Assembly (NCBI GenBank): GCA_030533445.1
Contig: CM060064.1
Location: 7,949,879 to 8,013,878, forward strand
DNA length: 64,000 bases
Reading direction: 5' to 3'
From: Cyprinodon diabolis
Taxonomy: Eukaryota > Chordata > Actinopteri > Cyprinodontiformes > Cyprinodontidae
Shown here one piece after another: positions 56,385-64,000 of this stretch. Below the pieces are notes generated by a model. The model was not told where the DNA came from and ran no database searches. It saw only the letters and a list, made by a program, of their open reading frames with translations. The position numbers and the translations under genes were made by a program. Position 1 is the first letter of the stretch. Every line of letters starts with the position of its first letter.

Positions 56385-57632
56385 CACTATATTGCCAAAA
56401 GTATTTGCTCACCTGCCTTGACTCACATATGAGCTTAAGTGACATCCCGTTCCTAATCCATAGGGTTCAATATGACGTCGGTCCACCCTTTGCAGCTAGA
56501 ACAGCTTCAACTCTTCTGGGAAGGCTGTCCACAAGGTTTAGGAGTGTGTTTATGGGAATTTTTGACCATTCTTCCAGAAGCGCATTTGTGAGGTCGCACA
56601 CTGATGTTGGACGAGAAGGCCTGGCTCTCAGTCTCCGCTCTAATTCATCCCAAAGGTGTTCTATCGGGTTGAGGTCAGGACTCTGTGCAGGCCAGTCAAG
56701 TTCATCCACACCAGACTCTGTCATCCATGTCTTTATGGACCTTGCTTTGTGCACTGGTGCACAGTCATGTTGGAAGAGGAAGGGGCCAGCTCCAAACTGT
56801 TCCCACAAAGTTGGGAGCATGGAATTGTCCAAAATGTCTTGGTATGCTGAAGCATTCAGAGTTCCTTTCACTGGAACTAAGGGGCCAAGCCCAGCTCCTG
56901 AAAAACAACCCCACACCATAATCCCCCCTCCACCAAACTTTACACTTGGCACAATGCAGTCAGACAAGTACCGTTCTCCTGGCAACCGCCAAACCCAGAC
57001 CCGTCCATCAGATTGCCAGATGGAGAAGCGCGATTCGTCACTCCAGAGAACGCGTCTCCACTGCTCTAGAGTCCAGTGGCGGCGTGCTTTACACCACCGC
57101 ATCCGACGCTTTGCATTGCACTTGGTTATGTATGGCTTGGATGCAGCTGCTCGACCATGGAAACCCATTCCATGAAGCTCTCTGCGCACTGTTCTTGAGC
57201 TAATCTGAAGGCCACATGAAGTTTGGAGGTCTGTAGTGATTGACTCTGCAGAAAGTTGGCGACCTCTTCGCACTATGCGCTTCAGCATCCGCTGACCCCG
57301 CTCCGTCAGTTTACGTGGCCTACCACTTCGTGGCTGAGTTGCTGTCGTTCCCAAACACTTCCATTTTCTTATAATACAGCTGACAGTTGACTGTGGAATA
57401 TTTAGGAGCGAGGAAATTTCACGACTGGATTTGTTGCACAGGTGGCATCCTATCACAGTTCCACGCTGGAATTCACTGAGCTCCTGAGAGCGACCCATTC
57501 TTTCACAAATGTTTGTAAAAACAGTCTGCATGCCTAGGTGCTTGAATTTATACACCTGTGGCCATGGAAGTGATTGGAACACCTGATTCCAATAATTTGG
57601 ATGGGTGAGCAAATACTTTTGGCAATATAGTG
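56385..57632 (-). mobile_element. Tc1-like transposon, copy C
   Basis: 1,248 bp in reverse orientation, TA at 56,383-56,384 and 57,633-57,634, 29-bp TIRs at both ends (56,385-56,413; 57,604-57,632). No nucleotide differences from copy B noticed by eye. Confidence 0.97.
56467..57498 (-). CDS. Tc1-family DD34E transposase (copy C)
   Basis: Intact 343-residue transposase identical in translation to copy B: GRPR at 59-62, Asp154 in WSDESRF, glycine-rich box 189-197, Asp245, Glu280. The start at 57,498 gives the usual [10 protein letters not shown]; 38 further codons upstream are open but lie in the 5' end of the element. The same-length open frame on the opposite strand is a shadow. Confidence 0.96.
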   Translation of the reverse strand: MGRSQELSEFQRGTVIGCHLCNKSSREISSLLNIPQSTVSCIIRKWKCLGTTATQPRSGRPRKLTERGQRMLKRIVRRGRQLSAESITTDLQTSCGLQISSRTVRRELHGMGFHGRAAASKPYITKCNAKRRMRWCKARRHWTLEQWRRVLWSDESRFSIWQSDGRVWVWRLPGERYLSDCIVPSVKFGGGGIMVWGCFSGAGLGPLVPVKGTLNASAYQDILDNSMLPTLWEQFGAGPFLFQHDCAPVHKARSIKTWMTESGVDELDWPAQSPDLNPIEHLWDELERRLRARPSRPTSVCDLTNALLEEWSKIPINTLLNLVDSLPRRVEAVLAAKGGPTSY

Positions 57633-57714
57633 TATATTTTCTAAAAATATATCCCTGTTTAAACTTAAGTTGTTTTTGAAATGAACATTATTGTTTGATT
57701 TTTATCAGATGCAG

Positions 57715-58116
57715 CTAGCAGTCAGTCAATGCATTTGATGCATCCTCTTCTTCCTGTAGCAGGTAAATTAAGAACTCTGTAAATGTCTTCCCAAAGTTCA
57801 GGTCAGGATAATCTTTAGATCCAACATGTTTCTCTTCTCTACTCTTTGCCAGACCACATGAAGGTATCATTATTTTCCAAGGTGATAAGTTGCCATTTTC
57901 ATACTTGTTTACACTTATTTTAGCAGCGGTTGTAATGGCCCATGACCCAACAATGTAAAATATAACAAAAACACTTTTCTCCACCACATGCTGTATAAAC
58001 AGCAGAACATATTCTATTAAACAATGAAAAGTAGTAACAATCATTACTCTGAAGCTGGAAACGTCCACCAATGACCCCTTGTCTAAAGAATCTGTAAATA
58101 GGACTGAGTTTTTCAC
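57715..58116 (-). CDS. unrecognised 133-residue ORF
   Basis: Open for 133 codons just beyond Tc1 copy C. The middle (about residues 20-65) is hydrophobic (a VLLFIQHVV stretch, then VFVIFYIVGSWAITTAA) and could hold one or two membrane helices. The C-terminal half is polar and charged (SREEKHVGSKDYPDLNFGKT, then LLQEEEDASNAL). I recognise no family. The length is above what this AT content usually gives by chance, and the region shows no repeat marks, so it may be part of a host exon or an old insertion. Confidence 0.25.
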   Translation of the reverse strand: MKNSVLFTDSLDKGSLVDVSSFRVMIVTTFHCLIEYVLLFIQHVVEKSVFVIFYIVGSWAITTAAKISVNKYENGNLSPWKIMIPSCGLAKSREEKHVGSKDYPDLNFGKTFTEFLIYLLQEEEDASNALTDC

Positions 58117-58499
58117 AGAGATGTTCTCAGAGAGAGACTCGATTGGCTGCTACAACTTTGTGCCCATCTATGCCGTTTCACCTGCACTGGACCCTTCGCC
58201 TTGCTGATATCGTTTTGTTGAGGCGGAGACTAAAATGACCGAAAGCTGTAATTGTGTGTGGACAATCAATATTTTATGTAATCAGTTGAGTTTGCTGACA
58301 TTTAGCCATAGTAGCTATTCTTTTTTTATTCCTTTCTTATGAAAGAATACAAACACCCAAATTGGCAGGTAATAATAGATGTAAGGTAGCTACAAAACAT
58401 CATCTATTAAACACCCAATGCAGACAACTGTTGAACAACCAGATACAAGCGGCTAAAATGAGTTTCTCCGTAGTGTGTCTGGGCTCTCCCTTAAAGAAA
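58117..58499. other. unassigned stretch
   Basis: Nothing recognised. Confidence 0.4.
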
Positions 58500-58839
58500 G
58501 GGTGAGGAGCTCAGTCATCCGGGGGAGGAGTCAGAGTAGAGCCGCTGTTCCTCCAAGTCGAGAGGAGCCAGCTGAGGTAGCTCGATTGTCTGGTTAGGAT
58601 GTCTCCTGGACGTCTCCCTGGTGAGGTGTTCCAGGCATGTCCCACCGGGAGGAGGCCCAGGGGGAGACCCAGGACACGCTGGAGGGACTATGTTTCTCGG
58701 CTGGCCTGGGAGTGCCTTGGGATTCCCCCGGAGGAGCTGGCCCAAGTGGCAGGGGAGAGGGTCGTCAGGGCCTCACTACTGAAGCTGCTACCCCCGTGAC
58801 ACGACCCCGGATAAGCGGAGGAGGATGGATGGATGGATG
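58500..58839 (+). mobile_element. 3' end of a non-LTR retrotransposon
   Basis: The plus strand decodes the C-terminal tail of a fish LINE ORF2: degenerate KERVRSSVIRGR, then GRLPGEVFQACPTGRRPRGR, PRTRWRDYVSRLAWECLGIP and LLKLLPP (58,599-58,799), followed by gataagcgg and a (GGAT)n tail at 58,823-58,839. Only this tail is present, as expected for severe 5' truncation. The clade is not assigned. Confidence 0.85.
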
Positions 58840-60358
58840 TGAACAACTCTACTTTTCCAGTCTTTTAATCCCAAGAAAAGTAAACACTGTGCTGTAAGTA
58901 AACTAACCATGAAAAATATGAACAACAATGTAGTCCAAGGAGGAGCACTTAGTGAAGTACCCTCACTGGGTAGAGCAAGAATTGGCAAAAAATTCTTTAA
59001 AATAGCAGAACCAGTGGGAATCAGACCCAGAGTAGCAAATTACAAGAACTGAAACTTTAAACAAGAGACCTTTTGAAACCCGTGTCAAAGATCATCATTT
59101 ACAGAACATGAGCTGCTGCTTTTCTAGTCCAATCCATGACGAGAGCACATTAAACAAAAGAAAAACTCCAGCTTTCCAGCAGAATTGCTGGTGGCAAGGT
59201 AGGGATAAGAACTGGAACACTGTCAGTTTGAGTTAAAGGCAAGGACCCGGCTGGGGTTTGGGACCGCTCTCTGCTGAGTCACTTCACATTGCCATATTAG
59301 GCTGACAGAGACAAACGCCCGCGGAGTGTCAGTCAACAATGACCCCCGTCCCCCGGCTATGATTCCATTAGCTACCAGGCTGTATGCAAGTGAAACTAAA
59401 TGGAAAGCTTGCTTAACTTTAACTGATGGGACCTAATCAGATTTAAGTCCGCTGACAGTGCCACCATCATCCCATCACAACATTCAAACAAATGGTGTTG
59501 CACCATCTATTTCATCACTGCACTAACAACGCAGACTGTAACTCTGGCTGGACACAAGCTTCCATGACACATTGTGTAAAATCTGCTGATTTATCTGAGA
59601 ATTTTAAACTGAAAAAACTGGCAGAAATATGGAAAGAGTCAGTGCTTTCAAACTAATGGAAGAGCAAACTGATTTAACCACTCTATGTAAGCTCCAACTT
59701 CCTTTTATCCCATCCATATGATCTCTGATCTCGGTCACGTGGTGAACTCCCCAGCAAACTGGGAGAAAAGAGGAGAGTGGATTGTTGCTCAGCACCGGGG
59801 AGGAGGAGACATTAGAGGGTCAATGGGCTTGGTTCCTGTAGCTTAGTACTGCAAATCCTCTAATCCTCCAGTCAGCTCCATGGAGCGGTTTACTGCATGT
59901 AGGTAAAGTTATCAAAGACCAAAAGCAGGCCCTGTCCAGCACTATGTAACCATTGTCCTACTACTGTTCAACCTTGAGCTTACTTGTTCTTCACCTGATC
60001 GTTTGGGAATGCTGCCGAGAACGCTCATCCCCATAAGTCCATTTGGAGATTATCATGATTAGACTGTGGGATAACAGGCAGCTCAACAAAAAAAAAAAAA
60101 ACACAAATGGAAGAAAACAAGTCAGCTGGTCTACTGTGCTTTTTAAACAAGCTGGATTCCTTTTATGGAAATCTTTTTTTCTGGAATAAAAACAGTCCTG
60201 TAGATGTCTGGTCTACTGATACTTGAACATTTGGTCCTTTTCAAAGCTCACTCTGCCTTCTTTGTAACAACACACTGCATTAAGGAATCCTTCATATCCT
60301 TGACAAGAGTCAACTAAACTAATGTTCTTGTTGTGTATAACGCCACCATTCCCTGACC
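58840..60358. other. unassigned, repeat-poor stretch
   Basis: No gene or repeat recognised. The segment near 59,250-59,560 has unique-looking, balanced composition. An A run lies at about 60,089-60,101. Confidence 0.4.
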
Positions 60359-60366
60359 CTATAAAC

Positions 60367-60664
60367 TAGTGTTGCTCCTATGCCCTTTTTAGGCCCCGAT
60401 ACAGATACCATCTGTTTGAAATTGATGTGTGTGTGTATATATGAAGAACTGCATACTACTTGGATATAAAATAATTGCCATCATGGCTTTTTTAAGCTGC
60501 TGCCTACATTTGTGAAGCAGGAAAAAGACTAATACAAAGTGAATCCAGTAGAACTTTTTATTGCCTACCTGGAATGGGTGACAATAGTTTTGGCTCTCAA
60601 AACACCATTTAGGTGCAGTATTGGGGCCCTACCCCATACTGGTATCAGTATCGATGTAATACTA
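60367..60664 (+). mobile_element. 298-bp hAT-type MITE (tagtgttgct / gtaatacta)
   Basis: Left TAGTGTTGCTCCTATGCCC, right tggtatcagtatcgatgtaa then tacta. The flanks ctataaac (60,359-60,366) and caataaac (60,665-60,672) form an 8-bp duplication with one mismatch. The left 180 bp matches the reversed fragment at 21,515-21,711. Confidence 0.82.
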
Positions 60665-60829
60665 CAATAAACTGCACACATGCATTATGCACCTCAGTGT
60701 CAAGACCCTCAGCATCATGTCAAACAAATATAATTGCATTTGCATTTATTCAGCAGAGAACTCCAGGTAGAGGGACTGAATAACTATATGAAACGTTCTA
60801 CTTGCAGATATTCCAGGAAGTAATGCGTT

Positions 60830-61035
60830 TCCAGCGACACGATGCAAACAAACCTCTACTGTCACTACATATTCATCCAGAAGGAGAAAATCCTGAAAAG
60901 TCAATTACTGGATGAAATCTGCAGGTCTTCCCTCAGATGATAAAATTTTAAACCAATCCAACTGTATGATTGATTTGTTTCTATGATGGGTTGAGACGAC
61001 GTGTTGTGAATTGGAGCTATATAAATAAACTTCTC
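60830..61035 (-). repeat. degenerate copy of the tatagcgcc repeat
   Basis: Reverse strand reads tttatttatatagctccaat, then tcacaacacgtcgtctcaac, a diverged relative of the repeats at 5,816 and 37,766. Confidence 0.55.
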
Positions 61036-61102
61036 GCCAACTGTTCTTAGTTTAATATTTGATACATCCCCTAACCAGGGACCATATATTAAATTGATGT
61101 AA

Positions 61103-61310
61103 GGAGTGGCGGCCTAGCAGTTAGGGCATAGAGCTTGGAATCCTGAGGTTCTGAGTTCAAGCTTCACTCCCACAGACTGCCACTCTGAGCAAAGACCCTT
61201 AACCCCACACTGCTCCTCTGTTGCCCCACGATGGCAGCCCCCTGCTCCCCAAAGGGATGGGTTAAATGCAGAGGTAAATTTCTGCAATGTGAGATCAATA
61301 AAGTTCAATT
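61103..61310 (+). mobile_element. tRNA-derived SINE, second copy
   Basis: ggagtggcggcctagcagtt (A box), gaggttctgagttcaagctt (B box), then cactgctcctctgttgcccc and gggttaaatgcagaggtaaa, ending near aataaagttcaattt. Same family as 16,131-16,354 but more diverged. Confidence 0.78.
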
Positions 61311-61311
61311 T

Positions 61312-61335
61312 AATTCAGTTTAATTAAACTGAATT
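61312..61335. repeat. 24-bp perfect palindrome
   Basis: AATTCAGTTTAA followed directly by its exact complement, at the 3' end of the SINE. Confidence 0.85.
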
Positions 61336-61675
61336 GAATTAAGAGCAGCTAGTCAATCATTTGGCATTGAGAGCGTAAAAACATGGCTCTTAACTTGATA
61401 GCCTATCCAATACTGGATGAAAGCAGTTCTTTAGGATGTGGCAAACACTGATAATGAGAGGATGATTGTGATTATGCAGCTCTAATGTTATGTATAGCAG
61501 TTCCTCTGAAGGCTTTACACAGCTCTTATGGACTCCACCATTTCATATGGCGCTATGTGACCTGGCGATTCTGGTTCTTGGAAACAGCTTCTATAGCTTC
61601 ACAGGTTTTAGGCTCAGATGGATGCTACCAGTGAGTTTTACAGCAGAGTCTTACATATATTCTAAATATAATAAT

Positions 61676-61795
61676 CAAATGGACTGGCGACCTGTCCAGG
61701 GTGTACGACACCTCTCGCCCATACATAGCTGGAGATAGGCACCAGCACCACTCGCGACCCCAGCTGGGATAAAATGTGATGGAAAATGGATGTGT
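61676..61795 (+). repeat. LINE/SINE-tail repeat fragment
   Basis: aaatggactggcgacctgtc, then cagggtgtacgacacctctc, gaccccagctgggataa and ggaaaatggatg: the tail shared with the minus-strand repeat at 39,353, here alone. Confidence 0.65.
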
Positions 61796-62467
61796 GCATG
61801 ATCTGTTTGTGCATCAACATCCAAGAACAAAGTAGAACCATTGCTAACGTGGCGCCATCCCTACAATGGATAAGTAATTTTACAGAGCTGCTGGTTTTAT
61901 AAGCTGCTGAATCTAAAAAGACTTGACTGGGTTCAGACACCTTCGCAAAATTAATCCAGAGAGTCTAAAGACAGTCTGTAACACTTGATGATTAAGCAAG
62001 CAATTATTTGAAAAAGATTGACTTAAAAATGTGCTTGGAAACAACAGACATCCATTTTTGGCAGTTTGACACATGCGTAGCACAGGCACAGAGGTTTTAC
62101 CTATGTGGACACGCATTAATGAGCTTAATGAGACGGAATCAAAGAGCTGCTTCCGGTCCAAACGGACACATCTACAGAATGTTTAAACATACCTGAGATG
62201 ATGAAGTCACAGACCTAAAAAGGTGCAGCTTTTTAAAAACAAAAAATTAAAGATTCATATCATAGATTGTGAAAGTTGTACAACAGATTGAATTTGTTCC
62301 TTTGGAAACGGCATGTTCCAAATCACTTTTACAACAGGAATATAGTTCAGTGTCATCAGCAGCATGCAGTAATCGATTGGCAACAGCAAGCACACACCGA
62401 TGATGGAAAGGGGAGGATTTAATCAAAGCCAGAGGCAGCATGTATAATTTGATCGTGTGAGCTATAG
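61796..62467. other. unassigned stretch
   Basis: Nothing recognised. Confidence 0.4.
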
Positions 62468-62740
62468 CTGAATGTGTGTGTGTGTGTGTGTGTGTGTGTT
62501 CACCTGTCTAGCCCTCAGAGTGAGGACTATTTTAACAATTTTACCATCAAATTGTCTTTTGCTAATGTTAGGTTTAGGGCAAAGTGTCATTTGGTCAGGG
62601 TTTAGGGTAAGTTTTAGGGTTAGGGCATAGAAAGGGTTGAAAATGACTGAAAATCAATGGAAGTCAAAGGGATTAAACACATGGTTCTCACTAAGATGGC
62701 ACAACAAGTATATGTGTGTGTTTGTATGACCTCCAAGATT
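62468..62740 (+). repeat. (TG)n plus dispersed repeat with TTAGGG-like motifs
   Basis: A clean TG run (about 62,473-62,499), then cacctgtctagccctcagag, degenerate gggtttagggtaag and agggttagggcata blocks (62,568-62,630), then acatggttctcactaagatgg. I recognise this as a fish interspersed repeat. The telomere-like units are imperfect and few. Confidence 0.6.
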
Positions 62741-63619
62741 CTGTGACATTTCAAACAAGAACTCAACAAGTGAATCAAAACTTCATAGAGCTGAAACTAT
62801 TTGCAGAAGAAGCCATTTGTTCAGTTCCTTCCCTGGTTCATCCTTTAAGTGAGGAAAAATGCCAACAGCTTCTAACCAGTGATCATTAAAATTCCTGATG
62901 AATTCATGGAGCCCAGCTTAATCTGCCTGAGCTAGAAGTAGACCGATAATTAAAGATGTTTGATCAAAAAGAGCATGTGTTCGCCATTTCATGGGTGAAT
63001 TCAGCAACAGTGCTGCAATTTATTAGCAGTTTTTAATGTTTTGTTTCATTTGTTGAGACAGACTGCTTTGTTAAGGTGAATTCTTTTTTTCACATGCTGT
63101 CATTTTTATCATGTAAACGGAGGAAGAAAAAGTAATATGGGCTTCAAATGTCAGCCTTAAATGCTGATAAAAATGCTAAAGTGTTCCATGGTGAAGATTT
63201 ACTGGGTTGAGGTAACTGAAGAGATTCAGCAACTTTTAAAGTTGAAAATATTACTTCCTGTCACACAAACTCAAGCTGCACAAAAACAGATGGTTTCCAA
63301 AGGGAAAAAAGTAAATATTCTAGACCTGATCTTCAAAGATTCAAAAGAAGAGTTGCTAAATTTCATATGCTTTTCTTTCCTCTCTTTTTCTCTCAAATTA
63401 TGTGTTGCAATAAGTTGGAATGGCTCCTCCGTGATTTACAAAAATTGCTGTGCAAATATTAAGACATGAAAATCGTTTTGGTTCCGCCCCATTAAAAATC
63501 TGCAGATTGTGTGTTCTACAGGCAATCTGAAAGTGGCTGTAAAAGAAAGATGAGGTTCAAAGCCATGGAGAAGGAGTTAATACTGATATTTATTAAAAGA
63601 ATAATGATGGTGATGGTGA
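62741..63619. other. unassigned stretch
   Basis: A 102-codon frame at 63,161-63,469 has no recognisable domain. Confidence 0.4.
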
Positions 63620-63687
63620 TTCAATTTCAATTTAATTCCCTTCATTTGTATAGCGGCATTATCCAGATATATATATATATATATATC

Positions 63688-63765
<78 letters not shown>
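63620..63765. repeat. tatagcgg-type repeat start plus compound microsatellite
   Basis: ttcaatttcaatttaattcc then tttgtatagcgg (the 5' end of the repeat seen at 5,816), followed by (AT)n at about 63,667-63,686, (CTAT)n to about 63,736 and (GA)n to about 63,764. Confidence 0.9.
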
Positions 63766-63766
<1 letters not shown>

Positions 63767-64000
63767 TCTGCAGCGTACACTGGGGATCAATTAAACCTGT
63801 GATAAAATGTTCTGTATCGGTCATAAAAAGCCAGAAATTCCCCATCTTCAACCTGATCTTCACCCAGAAACATTTCAAAGATGAGAATCTATTATTTCCA
63901 GCTACATTGAGGTCTGCCAATATAGTCAAAGGAGGCAATAATATTAAAAAGAAGCTTCTTTAAACAAAACTGAATCCTCAAGGAGATGAAAACAACTCAG

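Noticed and set aside
62560..62640. True interstitial telomere array
   Set aside because: Only a few imperfect TTAGGG-like units inside a dispersed repeat.
63511..63963. 150-codon frame near the window end
   Set aside because: Its middle is translated ATn/CTATn/GAn microsatellite. The flanks have no domain.

Overview
This window looks like intergenic or deep intronic DNA from a teleost fish, most likely a percomorph. That reading is inference. It rests on the repeat families present (Tc1/mariner transposons, an L1/Tx1-type LINE, tRNA-headed SINEs, many hAT and Harbinger-like miniature elements, TA/GATA/GGAT microsatellites) and on the absence of any convincing multi-exon host gene. No prokaryotic gene organisation, rRNA, CRISPR array or free-standing tRNA gene was seen.

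The coding content belongs to mobile elements. Three 1,248-bp Tc1-like transposons (16,600-17,847 +, 28,384-29,631 +, 56,385-57,632 -) each carry a complete 343-codon DD34E transposase, are almost identical to each other, and are bounded by TA dinucleotides. An older, unrelated Tc1 lineage is present as a decayed pseudogene (13.5-14.7 kb). A 5'-truncated L1/Tx1-type LINE (7,232-10,117) keeps part of its endonuclease and a recognisable reverse transcriptase, broken by a one-base frameshift, and is flanked by a 9-11 bp target-site duplication (TSD). The 3' tail of a second LINE lies at 58.5-58.8 kb.

By region: 0-7 kb holds a 911-bp foldback element, a decayed 21-bp minisatellite and repeat remnants. 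7-18 kb is a dense cluster (hAT end, LINE, two TIR elements, old Tc1, SINE, young Tc1 inside a TA tract). 18-32 kb holds a second foldback, a TTAA-type element with an exon-like basic ORF, hAT elements with 8-bp TSDs and Tc1 copy B. 32-47 kb holds hAT elements (one with perfect 8-bp TSDs, one with a nested repeat), a TTA-flanked Harbinger-like element and a degenerate RecQ-helicase-like reading frame in a repeat. 47-53 kb is almost repeat-free. 53-58 kb holds a TTA-flanked element, a hAT nested in a hAT carrying a BED zinc-finger remnant, a short GT-AG segment with a perfect hairpin, and Tc1 copy C. 58-64 kb holds LINE, hAT and SINE pieces and microsatellites.

No pathway or operon is present. 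The relationships are those of transposons inserting into each other. Non-autonomous elements with short TIRs could only have moved with transposase made elsewhere, while the Tc1 copies may encode their own. The most interesting items are the three nearly identical Tc1 copies, the RecQ-like fragment, the exon-like ORFs inside TIR elements, and two perfect 18-bp-stem hairpins.
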